A stretch of 64,000 nt of DNA from Gemmatimonadota bacterium (GCA_016873995.1 VGVR01000009.1:1-64000), one strand, 5' to 3'. Numbered from the stretch's first letter, positions 45,565 to 56,993 are shown. Made by a program: numbers and translations. Notes: generated from the letters alone by a model not told the origin.

Positions 45565-46017
45565 CTATCTAGTCGCGCCGAACCCCTTCGGAACGCACAC
45601 GTCGGGGTCGCTCTCGGCATCGCCGAGCCCCACCCAGAGAAGCAGCGTCGTGTCGCGCGGCTCGCTCCAGATGAACTCGACCTCGAGCTGCGAGCGGAGA
45701 CCGAATTCGTGCGTGAACGTCACGCCCTGACCGGGCACCGAGTTCGTCTCGATGGTCTTCTCGGCGACGGTGTCGCGCGCGCGGATCCGCCAGCGGCCGC
45801 TGTGCCCCTCCCAGACGTTGACGCACCCGGAGAGCGTCATCCCCATCGTCGGCAGGGGGAGCGTGCTGGCAGAGCCCCGACCCCCACGGATGTCGACCGA
45901 CACCCAGCCGCCGCCGTTCCGAATGGCGGCCATGACCCCGTCGAGCGCCTGCCCTTGCAGTGGCGCGGCGCTGCCGGCCAGACACGCGAGGACCAGGAGC
46001 GCGCCGAGGGTACGCAT
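45565..46017 (-). CDS. Exported hypothetical protein
   Basis: 150 residues with a signal peptide (LGALLVLACLAGSAAPLQGQ). The remainder is beta-rich, with two Cys (SGCVNVW and PDVCVP) that could form a disulfide, and no motif I recognise. It is convergent with the response regulator and divergent from the RlmI-like gene. Confidence 0.65.
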   Translation of the reverse strand: MRTLGALLVLACLAGSAAPLQGQALDGVMAAIRNGGGWVSVDIRGGRGSASTLPLPTMGMTLSGCVNVWEGHSGRWRIRARDTVAEKTIETNSVPGQGVTFTHEFGLRSQLEVEFIWSEPRDTTLLLWVGLGDAESDPDVCVPKGFGATR

Positions 46018-46128
46018 GGCCCCTGATACCGGGGGGTGCCGGCAAGGGTCCGAGGCCCGAGGTGCGGCACTTCCTGGAAATCACGAGCCCGCCTAGCCTT
46101 CCCGTCCCATGAACACGACGTCCAACCG

Positions 46129-47319
46129 ATGATCCGCCCCGCCGTCCATCTCGACGCCAAAGGCGTGGGTCCTGCACGAGGCCGCCACCCGTGGATCTTC
46201 TCCGGCGCGATCACACGCGTCGTCGGTGACCCCGAGCCGGGCGCCGAGGTCGACGTGCACGATCCGCACGGCGTCCACCTGGGGCGCGGCCTCTTCAACC
46301 CGAAGAGCCAGATCCGGGTGCGCCTGTACACCTCGATGGACGAGCCGCTCGACGGCGCCTTCTTTGCGGCCCGTGTGCGGCGGGCCATCGCGCTCCGCAG
46401 CCATGTGCTCGGCCTCGACGACCTGGCGGGCGCGTGCCGCCTCGTCTTCTCCGAGGGAGACGAGCTCTCGGGCCTCACGGTCGATCGGTACGCACGCCAT
46501 CTGGTCGTGATCCTGACGAGCCTAGGCATCGCCGGGCGTCTGGAGCCCATCCTGGATGCGCTCGAGGAGGCACTCCGGCCCGAGAGCATCACTCTCCGCA
46601 CCGAGAAGGGTGTGGGCGAGGAGGAGGGGCTGGTGGTGAAGGACGGCCCGCTGAGGGGCACGCCGCCCACCGAGCACGTGATCATCCAGGAAGATGGGCT
46701 CCGATTCGCCATCGACTTGCGCACCGGGCAGAAGACCGGCTTCTACCTCGATCAACGCATGAACCGCGCTCGCGTTGCGGCGTACTCTGCGGGCAGGTCG
46801 GTCGCTGACGTCTGCTCGTACACGGGTGGCTTCGCGATGGCCGTGGCGAAGGCGGGCGCCACGAGCGTCACCGCCGTCGATGCATCTGCCAGCGCCCTCG
46901 AGCTGGCCGCGAGGAACGCGGAGTTGAACGGCATCGCCGACCGCCTCGAGATCAAACGTGCGGATGCCTTCGGTTGGCTGGAGGAGGTTGCCGCAGCGGG
47001 GCGTACGTTCGACATGATCGTGCTCGACCCGCCCCGCTTCGCACGCTCGCGCGCCGGCCTCAAGTCGGCGCTCCAGGGGTACCAGCGTCTGAACCGACTC
47101 GCACTCGACTGCCTCGCCCCGGGGGGCGTGCTCGCCACGTTCTCGTGCTCCGGCCGCGTGTCCGCGGAAGCGTTCCAGGAGGCCGTGGCGCGCGCGGCCG
47201 CGTCGTGCGGGCGGCCGCTTCGCATCTTGGAGCGGCTGGCCCAGGCGCCGGACCATCCCGTCTCCACGGCCTGTCCCCAGGGGTCCTACTTGAAGGGGTT
47301 CATCCTCGCCGCCGAGTGA
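46129..47319 (+). CDS. RlmI-like class I rRNA (cytosine-C5) methyltransferase
   Basis: 396 residues, the same length as E. coli RlmI. An N-terminal PUA domain (HPWIFSGAI, about residues 1-75) is followed by a Rossmann methyltransferase: VADVCSYTGGFAMAVAKAGA (S-adenosylmethionine binding), VTAVDASASALELAARN, and LDPPRFARSRAGL (catalytic DPP motif). RlmI methylates C1962 of 23S rRNA. The ATG 46129 begins the PUA homology; an ATG at 46036 in frame adds a non-homologous tail and is rejected. Confidence 0.88.
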   Translation: MIRPAVHLDAKGVGPARGRHPWIFSGAITRVVGDPEPGAEVDVHDPHGVHLGRGLFNPKSQIRVRLYTSMDEPLDGAFFAARVRRAIALRSHVLGLDDLAGACRLVFSEGDELSGLTVDRYARHLVVILTSLGIAGRLEPILDALEEALRPESITLRTEKGVGEEEGLVVKDGPLRGTPPTEHVIIQEDGLRFAIDLRTGQKTGFYLDQRMNRARVAAYSAGRSVADVCSYTGGFAMAVAKAGATSVTAVDASASALELAARNAELNGIADRLEIKRADAFGWLEEVAAAGRTFDMIVLDPPRFARSRAGLKSALQGYQRLNRLALDCLAPGGVLATFSCSGRVSAEAFQEAVARAAASCGRPLRILERLAQAPDHPVSTACPQGSYLKGFILAAE

Positions 47320-47332
47320 GGCTACTTTCCGT

Positions 47333-49505
<2,173 letters not shown>

Positions 49506-49620
49506 CGTGTCGCCGTAGCGTCGCACCAGGAGTCGATACGCATCCCGGTCGCCGGCCAGCACGTCCCGCACGACTTGAGCATCTGTGCGTTCCACGATCC
49601 CTGGCATGGTGGCAACATAC

Positions 49621-49657
49621 CCGGAAGGGAGCCCCGGCGTTCGGGGCTCCCTTCCGG
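49621..49657 (-). terminator. Strong hairpin after the minus-strand lipoprotein gene
   Basis: CCGGAAGGGAGCCCC (49621-49635) pairs perfectly with GGGGCTCCCTTCCGG (49643-49657), loop of 7. It follows the gene at 49666-50727 and also lies just upstream of the sigma fragment. Confidence 0.75.
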
Positions 49658-49665
49658 CCGCCTCG

Positions 49666-50727
49666 TCAATCCATCAGCCAGCGCGAGATCACCGCGCCGC
49701 GCCAAACCGGGGCGACCCCGCGCTTCTTGCCCTCGGCGAGCATCGCCTCGCCGGCCGCGATGAGGCGCTCCGCTCGCTCGAGGAGTCTAGCTTCGAGCTC
49801 GCTGGGGTCGGTTCCGAGGTCTTCCACGGCTGCGTCGTAGAGGCGGTGCGCGAGCTCGACCATGGCGTTCAGCTCCTCCTCGGTGACACCACCGGGCAGG
49901 ATCACCGCCTTCAGTGCGGACCAGTGCGCGTGCTCGGCGAAATGGATCGTCCGAGCCCAGTTCCCGTTCGCGAGTGCCTGGTCGTCCTTCTCCAGCATGT
50001 GGCGGGCGTGCCAGAGCCACCGATTCTGGTGCTCCCGGACGTCAGTCGCGGCGACCGGGCGGACCGGTATGCTGTCGCCGGCGACCAGACGCGTCGCCAG
50101 CGCGACCGCCGTGTGGGCGAGCGACACCGCCAGGCGCGCGCGCTCGGGCGCGATGTGGCGCCGATGGTGGCGCGCGCTCTGCTCGCCGAGGAGTGCGATC
50201 TCGGCGGCACGCACGTACTCGCCTGCGCCTAACTGCGCGCGGGCCTCGGCGGCGAGCCTCGAGAGCTTCTCCGCTAGGCCGTCGGCGTCGTCGAAATCCT
50301 CGCCGTCTTCTGCGGCCGACAGCGCGAGCTCCTCGAGGTGTTCCACCAGGGCGGTGACTCCTTCGACGCCGCGCGTGGCGTAGATGGCGCGAGCGAGGAG
50401 ACGCCGCGCCTCGCGCGCCTCGTCGAGGGCCCGTCGCCGGTCTCCGGTCCGAAGCGCCTCGGTCGCCGACGCCAGTCGGGCTCCTGCCTGTCCGCTCAGG
50501 CCCCGTCCTGCGAGGACGCCCCCCATGCCGAAGTTCGCGGCGAGATAGTTGGAGGCGTCGCCCAGCTCGACCACGTCGAGCGCACCGGGCTCGCCGAGGA
50601 TGGCCAGCTCGGCCTCCTCGTCCACGCCCAGGGTGTCGAGGGCCAGCTGAGTGCCACTCTCGTCGCAAGCCGCGAGGGCGAATAGGCCCAGAAGGGTTGC
50701 GGTCCAGTGCGGTCTGATCTTCCTCAT
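49666..50727 (-). CDS. Helical lipoprotein of unknown function
   Basis: 353 residues. The start at 50727 follows GGGAGAAGACG and gives a lipoprotein leader (ATLLGLFALAACDES). The mature protein is almost entirely helical and Ala/Glu/Arg-rich, with helical repeats such as RRALDEAREARRLLARAIYATRG and a His-rich central part (ARHHRRHIAP, HFAEHAHW). It resembles a TPR-like or spectrin-like bundle, but no named family is recognised. The frame is open far upstream to 51912, which is antisense to the next gene and not used. Confidence 0.7.
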   Translation of the reverse strand: MRKIRPHWTATLLGLFALAACDESGTQLALDTLGVDEEAELAILGEPGALDVVELGDASNYLAANFGMGGVLAGRGLSGQAGARLASATEALRTGDRRRALDEAREARRLLARAIYATRGVEGVTALVEHLEELALSAAEDGEDFDDADGLAEKLSRLAAEARAQLGAGEYVRAAEIALLGEQSARHHRRHIAPERARLAVSLAHTAVALATRLVAGDSIPVRPVAATDVREHQNRWLWHARHMLEKDDQALANGNWARTIHFAEHAHWSALKAVILPGGVTEEELNAMVELAHRLYDAAVEDLGTDPSELEARLLERAERLIAAGEAMLAEGKKRGVAPVWRGAVISRWLMD

Positions 50728-50910
50728 CGTCTTCTCCCTCTGGCCGGACAAGGCCGGGCGCGGTGAATTCCGAGAGATAGACGGTGGGAAGGGCGAAAAG
50801 GTAACGCGATGCGTCCCGTCCGCGGGCGGTCGCGAAGGGCCGGCGCGCGGGGGTACTCGCCGCGCTACATTGCGCCGTCCCATTCTCCGAACGAGCTCCG
50901 GATCCCTTTC

Positions 50911-51852
50911 ATGAAGCGCATCCTCGTCACCGGCGCAGGCGGCCAGATCGGCTCCTGGCTCGTGCCCGAACTTCGGGAGATCTACGGCGCGTCCAAGGTG
51001 CTCGCGACGGATCTGCGGCACCCGAAGGCCGAGCTGGTCGACGCCGGGCCGTTTCAGCTCGTCGACGCCACCAACCCCAAGGCGGTGGGGCAGGCCGCGA
51101 TGCGGCACGGGGCCGACACGATCTTCCACCTTGCCGCCATCCTCTCCGCGGTGGGCGAGCGCGACCCGCGCGTCGCCTGGCACGTGAACATGACGAGCCT
51201 GGAGGCGGCGCTCGAGGTCGCGCGCGAACAGAAGTGCGCGCTCTTCGTGCCGAGCTCCATCGGTGCGTTCGGGTCGAGCACACCCAAGGATCCGACGCCG
51301 CAGGACACGGTCATGCGCCCCGAGACCATGTACGGCATCACCAAGCTGGCGGGTGAGTTGCTCTGCGACTACTACCACGCACACTTCGGCGTCGACACGC
51401 GGGGGATCCGCTTCCCGGGCATCGTATCCTACGGCGCGCCGCCAGGGGGCGGCACCACCGACTGGGCCGTCGACATCTTCCACAAGGCGGTGCGCCACGG
51501 CCGTTACACCTGCTTCCTGCGCGGAGACAGCCAGGTCGACTTCATGTACATGCCGGACGCGGTGAGCGCAGCGATCCAGCTCATGGAAGCCGACGCCGCC
51601 CGGCTCGTGCACCGGAACGCCTTCAATGTGACGGCGATGCAGCTCACGCCCGAGAAGTTGGCCGCCGAGATCCGCAAGCACGTTCCCGGGTTCGCGATCT
51701 CCTACGAGGTCGACCCCGTCCGGCAAGCGATCGCGGACTCGTGGCCGCGTCGCATCGACGACAGTGCGGCCCGTGCGGAGTGGGGGTGGAAGCCGGTCTA
51801 CGACGCCGCGGCAATGACGACCGACATGCTGGGGCACGTCCGGACCGCCTGA
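50911..51852 (+). CDS. tdh: L-threonine 3-dehydrogenase, short-chain (epimerase-like) type
   Basis: 313 residues of the extended SDR fold. The NAD-binding motif VTGAGGQIGSWL is at the N-terminus, and the active-site pair YxxxK is YGITK, with SSIGAFG supplying the Ser/Thr. The closest class is the NAD-dependent epimerase-like threonine dehydrogenase, as in trypanosomes and Flavobacterium, not the zinc MDR enzyme. It oxidises threonine to 2-amino-3-oxobutyrate. The next gene, kbl, uses that product, which supports the call. Confidence 0.87.
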   Translation: MKRILVTGAGGQIGSWLVPELREIYGASKVLATDLRHPKAELVDAGPFQLVDATNPKAVGQAAMRHGADTIFHLAAILSAVGERDPRVAWHVNMTSLEAALEVAREQKCALFVPSSIGAFGSSTPKDPTPQDTVMRPETMYGITKLAGELLCDYYHAHFGVDTRGIRFPGIVSYGAPPGGGTTDWAVDIFHKAVRHGRYTCFLRGDSQVDFMYMPDAVSAAIQLMEADAARLVHRNAFNVTAMQLTPEKLAAEIRKHVPGFAISYEVDPVRQAIADSWPRRIDDSAARAEWGWKPVYDAAAMTTDMLGHVRTA

Positions 51853-51863
51853 GGGGCACGCCC

Positions 51864-53084
51864 ATGCCGATCGACCGACTCCGCGGCCTGCTCGCCTCGC
51901 ACGTGCGCGCACTCGAGGACGCCGGCACCGCGAAGGGTGCCGAGAAGGTCGTCGTGTCCGTGAAGCCCGCGGCCGGCGGCCGCGGGCCGCGCTTCCTGCT
52001 TCGCGGGCAGGGCGACCGCGAGTTCATCCGCATGAACTCGAACTCGTACCTGGGCATGGGACTTCGCCCCGAGGTGATCCACGCGGAGGAGGAGGCCACG
52101 CGCGCCTTCGGTGCGGGTCCTGGTGCGGTACGCTTCATCTCGGGGACGTATCGGGCGCATCTCGACCTGGAGCAGGAGCTCGCCCGCTTCCATCGCCGTC
52201 AGGAGGCGATGCTCTTCTCGTCGGCGTACGGGGCGGTGATCTCGACCATCACGCCGCTGGTCTCGCCGGAGACGGTCCTGATCTCGGACGAGCTCAATCA
52301 CAACTGCATCATCAACGCGATGGGCCTGGCCCGTCCGGCGGGGAAGGCAGTCTACAAGCACAACGACGTGGCCGGGCTCGACGCCGCGCTCGCCGAGTGG
52401 AAGGGCAAGGCGAAGCGGGCGCTCGTCGTCACCGACGGGATCTTCTCCATGCGCGGCGATCACGCACCGCTCGCGGAGATCATGGAGGTGTGCGCGCGCT
52501 ACGACTCCGACTTCCCGGAGAACGTCGTCTGCATCGCGGACGATTCCCACGGGGTGGGGGCGTTCGGAGCCACGGGGCGGGGTACCGAGGAGTACACCGG
52601 CGCGCGCGTGGACATCCTGGTGGGAACGCTGGGCAAGGCGTTCGGCGTGAACGGCGGCTACGTCGCCGCCGACACGGCGGTCGTCCGCTTCCTGCGCGAG
52701 TCGTCGCAGATGTACATCTACTCGAACCCGATCACGGTCGGCGAAGCCGCTGCGGCGCTCGCCGCGGTCCGCATCGTCGCCGGTCCGGAGGGGGCGACGC
52801 TCCTCGACCGCTTGCGCGCGCTCACGCGTCGCTTCGAGACGGGCCTCGGACGCATCGGCATCGAGACGATCCCGGGCGAGCACCCCGTCGTGCCGCTCAT
52901 GATCCGCGACACGCAGCGCACGCGCGACCTGGTGCGCTACCTCTTCGAGCGGGGCGTGCTGGTGACGGGGCTCGCCTATCCGGTCGTGCCCAAGGGAGAC
53001 GAGGAGATCAGGACGCAGATCAACGCCGATCACACCGAGGGCGACATCGACACGGTGCTCGGATTCCTGGAGGCCTACGCATGA
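51864..53084 (+). CDS. kbl: 2-amino-3-ketobutyrate CoA ligase (glycine C-acetyltransferase)
   Basis: 406 residues of the alpha-oxoamine synthase family. The NSYLGMGL start, DELNHNCIINAMGLARP, DDSHGVGAFGATGRG (PLP Asp/His) and VGTLGKAFGVNGGYV with the Schiff-base Lys are all present. It splits 2-amino-3-oxobutyrate with CoA into glycine and acetyl-CoA, the second step after the threonine dehydrogenase encoded 11 bp upstream. Serine palmitoyltransferase or BioF are alternatives, but context favours Kbl. The stop overlaps the Nramp start (ATGA). Confidence 0.9.
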   Translation: MPIDRLRGLLASHVRALEDAGTAKGAEKVVVSVKPAAGGRGPRFLLRGQGDREFIRMNSNSYLGMGLRPEVIHAEEEATRAFGAGPGAVRFISGTYRAHLDLEQELARFHRRQEAMLFSSAYGAVISTITPLVSPETVLISDELNHNCIINAMGLARPAGKAVYKHNDVAGLDAALAEWKGKAKRALVVTDGIFSMRGDHAPLAEIMEVCARYDSDFPENVVCIADDSHGVGAFGATGRGTEEYTGARVDILVGTLGKAFGVNGGYVAADTAVVRFLRESSQMYIYSNPITVGEAAAALAAVRIVAGPEGATLLDRLRALTRRFETGLGRIGIETIPGEHPVVPLMIRDTQRTRDLVRYLFERGVLVTGLAYPVVPKGDEEIRTQINADHTEGDIDTVLGFLEAYA

Positions 53085-54385
53085 GCGATGCTGCGCAGTC
53101 CGCGGGCACCGGGGGCGCGCCCTCGGCTGGTGGGGGGGCCTCGCGTCCCCCGAGCTTCCTCAAACTGGCCGGCCCGGGGCTCGTCGTGGCGGCCGCCGGA
53201 ATCGGCTCGGGCGACGTGGTGGCGGCATCGGTGGCGGGTGCGCGCTACGGCCTGCTCCTGCTCTGGGCGCTCGTGCTCGGCGCCTTCTTCAAGTTCGTGC
53301 TCACCGAGGGAATCGCGCGCTGGCAGCTGGCCACGGGCCTCACGGCCCTCGAGGGGTGGGCAGCCTATCTGCCGGCGTGGGTCAGGGTCTACTTCGCCGT
53401 CTACGTGCTGTTCTGGACCGTCGCGGTGACCGCGGCGCTCACGAACGCCACGGGCCTGGGCATGGCGAACCTCACGGGGGGTGCGCTGCCGCAGTCGTGG
53501 GGGGCCGTCCTGCACAGCCTGGTCGGCGGCGCGTTCGTGCTGCTGGGAGGATACGCCCGCTTCGAGACGCTGGTGAAGGCGCTGGTCGCGATCATGGGCT
53601 TCGCCATCCTGGCCTGCGCGGCGCTCACCTTCAACGACCCCGTCGGCGTGCTGAGCGGCACGTTCGTGCCGCGCGTGCCGGAAGGCGGCGGGCTCTACGT
53701 GCTGTCCGTGATCGGCGGCATCGGCGGGTCGATCACCATGCTCTCCTACAACTACTGGATGCGCGAAGAGCGCATCGAAGGAGAGCAACAGCTGGGCTAC
53801 GTGCGCGGCGACGTGGCAATCGCGTACGTGTTCACCGCGCTCTTCGGCATGTCGATCCTGCTCATCGCCAATCAGGCGTTCTTCGTCCCGGGCGTCGCGC
53901 TCACCGATGCCCAAGCGGTCCCTCTGATGGCCGAGACGCTCGGCTCGATCCTCGGCCCGTTCGGCAGGTGGGCCTACTCGGTCGGGTTCTGGGCCGCCGT
54001 GTTCGCGTCGCTGCTCGGCGTCTGGCAGAGCGTGCCGTACCTCTACGCCGACTTCTACGGCATCGTGAAGAAGCTCTCGCCGGCCGAGCGCGAGGAAGTC
54101 GTGAAGGTCACCAGCAAGCCGTACCGGCTCGCCCTGCTCTGGGTCTCGCTCGTCCCGATTCCGTTCGCGTTCACGGGGAGGCCCATCGCCGTGATCGTGA
54201 CGTACACGATCGTGGGCAGCCTCTTCGTGCCTTTCCTGGCGGCTACACTTCTCTACTTGAACAACCGCGTGCCATGGACGAGCGGCGTGCCGCGCAACCA
54301 TTGGGCGACCAACGCGCTCCTCGTCGTGATCCTCGCGCTCTTCCTCGTGGTCGGCGCGCAGGAGGTCGTGAACGCGATACGGTGA
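53081..54385 (+). CDS. Atypical Nramp-family (LeuT-fold) transporter
   Basis: 434 residues with about 11 membrane helices. The N-terminal helix motif is GPGLVVAAAGIGSGD (residues 31-45). In metal-transporting Nramps this position reads DPGN; here it is GSGD. Helix 6, normally MPHN, reads TMLSYNYWMRE. The canonical Mn/Fe ligands are therefore missing. It is translationally coupled to kbl in the threonine operon, so an amino acid or other non-metal substrate is plausible (inference). A 34-bp duplication covers its 3' end. Confidence 0.8.
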   Translation: MSDAAQSAGTGGAPSAGGGASRPPSFLKLAGPGLVVAAAGIGSGDVVAASVAGARYGLLLLWALVLGAFFKFVLTEGIARWQLATGLTALEGWAAYLPAWVRVYFAVYVLFWTVAVTAALTNATGLGMANLTGGALPQSWGAVLHSLVGGAFVLLGGYARFETLVKALVAIMGFAILACAALTFNDPVGVLSGTFVPRVPEGGGLYVLSVIGGIGGSITMLSYNYWMREERIEGEQQLGYVRGDVAIAYVFTALFGMSILLIANQAFFVPGVALTDAQAVPLMAETLGSILGPFGRWAYSVGFWAAVFASLLGVWQSVPYLYADFYGIVKKLSPAEREEVVKVTSKPYRLALLWVSLVPIPFAFTGRPIAVIVTYTIVGSLFVPFLAATLLYLNNRVPWTSGVPRNHWATNALLVVILALFLVVGAQEVVNAIR

Positions 54386-54428
54386 GGTCGCGCGGGAGGT
54401 CGTGAACGCGATACGGTGAGGTCGCGCG
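54361..54428 (+). repeat. 34-bp tandem duplication over the transporter's stop codon
   Basis: Identical 34-bp copies at 54361-54394 and 54395-54428 start GGAGGTCGTGAACGCGATAC. The first copy contains the last codons and TGA (54383-54385); the second is non-coding. The copies are identical, which suggests a recent slippage event. Confidence 0.85.
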
Positions 54429-54429
54429 G

Positions 54430-54458
54430 GAGCCGGGCGGCGCGCAAAGCCCGGGCTC
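54430..54458. terminator. Hairpin between convergent transporter and DUF4159 genes
   Basis: GAGCCGGGC (54430-54438) pairs with GCCCGGGCTC (54449-54458) apart from one unpaired base. It lies between two convergent genes. There is no clear T-run. Confidence 0.5.
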
Positions 54459-54464
54459 GTCAGC

Positions 54465-55289
54465 TCAGTGGCTCATCGTCCAGAGTAAGACGTTGATCAC
54501 GACCGCATACGCCGAGGGCGAGAACGTGTAGAAGTAGTCACTCGAGTAGTTCTCGCGCTCCCAGCCGTCCGAGATGTCGGTGTTGTGCGTGATGAGCACG
54601 AGGATACGACCGGTCTCGTCGGACATGGTCCACATCGAGGCGTGCTCGCTGTCGCGGCCGAGCTCCGAGGTGGAGCCGCCGCTCCCGCGCCACGAGTTGG
54701 CCGAGGGGATCTGCGGGACCTCCGGGATGATGTAGAGCTGGTTGAAGAGCGGATGCTCCTCGTCGATCTCCACCAGCGGGAACTCGGGGAGCACAAGCTG
54801 GATCTCCGAGGAGAAGTGACTCCAGCCGGAGCTTCCCCAGAAGTCGTCCGCCCAGAAGAAGCCGCCTTTGAGCAGGTAGTCGCGCAGGATGGCTGCGTCG
54901 TCGGCATTGAACCCTAGCTCGCCGACGTCCGTCGCCATGAGCATCGGGCACTCGTACAGCTCGGGCTCACCCATGGTGAGCACCGCAAAGCCCTCCTCGC
55001 CGTACGACCAGCGAGATACGCGCAGCTTCGTGAGCTGGGGGAGGCGAACCATCAGGTTACGGTCCGCATCCGGGAAGTCGGTCGTCCAACCGTTGCCGGA
55101 GCCGTCCCGCCGCACGGACGCATACGCCAATCGGCAGTACGTGAACGAGCCTGAAACGTCGGGGAGCCCGTCGCCGGGCCGTACGCGTGTGTTGCTCCTG
55201 CCGAAACCGAAGCGCTGTGCGTCGACCGGGGCCGCGACGCTCGCGAGGAGCGTCAGCGCGACCGCCGTCACGTGCAGGGTTCGGAGCAT
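54465..55289 (-). CDS. Exported DUF4159 protein
   Basis: 274 residues with a signal peptide (VTAVALTLLASVAAPVDAQ). The DUF4159 region shows FTYCRLAYASVR, LPQLTKLRVSRWSYGEEGFAVLTMGEPELYECP, a conserved LRDYLLKGGFFWADDFWG motif and HPLFNQLYIIPEVPQIPS. The fold is related to glutamine amidotransferase-like ThuA domains. Function is unknown; in other genomes it occurs beside MoxR and DUF58 genes, which are not in this window. It faces the Nramp gene. Confidence 0.85.
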   Translation of the reverse strand: MLRTLHVTAVALTLLASVAAPVDAQRFGFGRSNTRVRPGDGLPDVSGSFTYCRLAYASVRRDGSGNGWTTDFPDADRNLMVRLPQLTKLRVSRWSYGEEGFAVLTMGEPELYECPMLMATDVGELGFNADDAAILRDYLLKGGFFWADDFWGSSGWSHFSSEIQLVLPEFPLVEIDEEHPLFNQLYIIPEVPQIPSANSWRGSGGSTSELGRDSEHASMWTMSDETGRILVLITHNTDISDGWERENYSSDYFYTFSPSAYAVVINVLLWTMSH

Positions 55290-55377
55290 GGGCCCTCGCG
55301 GGTGGACGTGCTACCATGTCACAATGCGGACGACCGGCCGTTCGCGCCACCCGACATGCAGACGAGGCCCCACTTCG

Positions 55378-56226
55378 ATGCGACGCGTCCTGCTCACACT
55401 GGCGTTGGCCCTGGGGCCGCAGGGCGCTGCAGAAGCGCAGCTGCTGGCGGCCCGTGACAACCCGATCGCCTACGGGCACCACCACGTCAATGCCTCGAAC
55501 GTGGAGGCGCACAAGCGCTTCTGGATCGACGCGCTGGGGGGCAGTCCGCTGCGCATCCTTTCCTCGCCGGCCGAAGTGGTGTCGTTCCCGAACGTGCTCG
55601 TGTTCCTGACCGCGCGCGCGCCGACAGGCGGCACCCGCGGGACCATCGTCAATCACGTCGGCTTCGAGACGCGCGACATCCGCGCCGCTGTCGCGACGCT
55701 GCGAGCGGCAGGCTATCCGATGATCACGCGCGAGGAGCTGCCGGCCGTGTACGAGGTGAACGACGACCTGGGCCAGCGACCGGGCGGGAACGTGATCGCG
55801 TTCGTGCTGGGGCCGGACGAGACCAAAGTCGAGCTGATCGAGAACACGTCGATTCCGTTCCCGATTCAGCTGCACCACATCCACTGGTCGACGCAGGACG
55901 GCGAGGCGATGCGAGCGTGGTACGTCGAGCGCTTCGGCGCCGTGCCCGGTGAGCGCATCGGCCAGCCGGCGGCCGACCTGCCGGGCGTCAACCTCACGTT
56001 CGCGCCGTCAGCCGCGCCGGTGGTTCCCACGCGCGGCCGCTCGCTCGATCACATCGGCTTCGAGGTGCGCGGCCTGGAGGCGTTCGTCCGCCGCCTGGAG
56101 GCGAGCGGCGTGACCATGGATCGCGGCTACACTCCGGTGCCGGCGCTGGGCATTGCGGTGGCGTTCTTGACCGACCCCTGGGGCACCTACGTCGAGCTGA
56201 CCGAAGGGCTCGCCGCGGTGCCGTAG
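55378..56226 (+). CDS. Exported VOC-superfamily (glyoxalase-like) protein
   Basis: 282 residues with a signal peptide (LLTLALALGPQGAAEAQ). Two VOC half-domains follow: YGHHHVNASNVEAHKRFWIDALGG with VNHVGFETRDIRAAVATLRAAGYP, and LHHIHWSTQDGEAMRAWYVERFGA with LDHIGFEVRGLEAFVRRLEASG. His and Glu ligands at the domain ends (VELIENT, YVELTEG) fit a metal site. The fold serves glyoxalases, dioxygenases and resistance proteins; the substrate here is unknown. It is divergent from the DUF4159 gene. Confidence 0.85.
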   Translation: MRRVLLTLALALGPQGAAEAQLLAARDNPIAYGHHHVNASNVEAHKRFWIDALGGSPLRILSSPAEVVSFPNVLVFLTARAPTGGTRGTIVNHVGFETRDIRAAVATLRAAGYPMITREELPAVYEVNDDLGQRPGGNVIAFVLGPDETKVELIENTSIPFPIQLHHIHWSTQDGEAMRAWYVERFGAVPGERIGQPAADLPGVNLTFAPSAAPVVPTRGRSLDHIGFEVRGLEAFVRRLEASGVTMDRGYTPVPALGIAVAFLTDPWGTYVELTEGLAAVP

Positions 56227-56324
56227 AGCGAGCAGGGCGCTGGGCGCGCCCCGCCGTTCAGCACGCCCGAGCAGCCCGCAGGGCGCGTCGCTCGTTCTTG
56301 GGGGACCGCGGCCCCAGCGATCTG

Positions 56325-56900
56325 CTACGGGGCCCGGAAGAGGTTCGCCAACGGGATCTCCAGCGTCGGTCCGCCGGCGACGGGCGTCCACAGCAGCGCA
56401 TCGGAAGTCGTGTACACGACCGCCTCCGTCGCTCCATCCGCGAGCTTCCACATCTCGATGGTCCCCGCATCGACGTCGACCACCCAATACTCGCCGACGC
56501 CGAAGAGTCGATACCGGTCGAGCTTGATGCCGCGGTCCCGCGCCGCGGTGGAGGGTGAGAGCAACTCCATCACAAGATCAGGAGGGCCCTCGACGCCGCG
56601 ACTCGAGACGATGGCCTCGCGGCCCCGCCGCACGAACACGAAGTCCGGCTCGAATTAGTCGCCCTCGCCGAAGAGCACGTCGAGCGTTGCGAAGGGCTCC
56701 CCGAGCTGATGCGTCTCGACAAACGGGAACAGCAGCGCGGCCAGACGCGCGGCGATTCGCTGGTGGCGCGTGCCCGGCGACGCGGTCACGACCAGCTCGT
56801 CGTCGATGACCTCGTAGCGGTACCCGCTGCCGTCCCCGACCATGGGGAGGCGGGCGTACTCCTCGTAGGTCCATCGGCGTCGCGCGCGGTTCGCTTCCAT
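56325..56900 (-). pseudogene. Uma2-family gene interrupted by an in-frame stop
   Basis: The ATG at 56900 follows GGAGAAGG. It opens RRWTYEEYARLPMV and YEVIDDELVVTASPGTRHQ, typical Uma2, and stops at TAA (56655-56657) after VLFGEGD. Immediately in the same frame the text resumes EPDFVFVRRGREA, PPDLVMELLSPST and GVGEYWVVDVDAG to 56325. One substitution explains the break, most likely a TAC-to-TAA nonsense change. All other motifs are intact, so the inactivation is recent or an error. Confidence 0.85.
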
Positions 56901-56993
56901 GGCATCCTTCTCCTCCGCGCAAGTTAGTCGTCGGCTGAGGAGGCACAACGATGCTGCCCCGGTCGGGGCGCGCGGATGGCTGGATGGGTCGTC

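Noticed and set aside
49666-51912. A 748-codon minus-strand ORF
   Set aside because: Only the part from ATG 50727 has a ribosome-binding site and lipoprotein leader. The rest is antisense to tdh.
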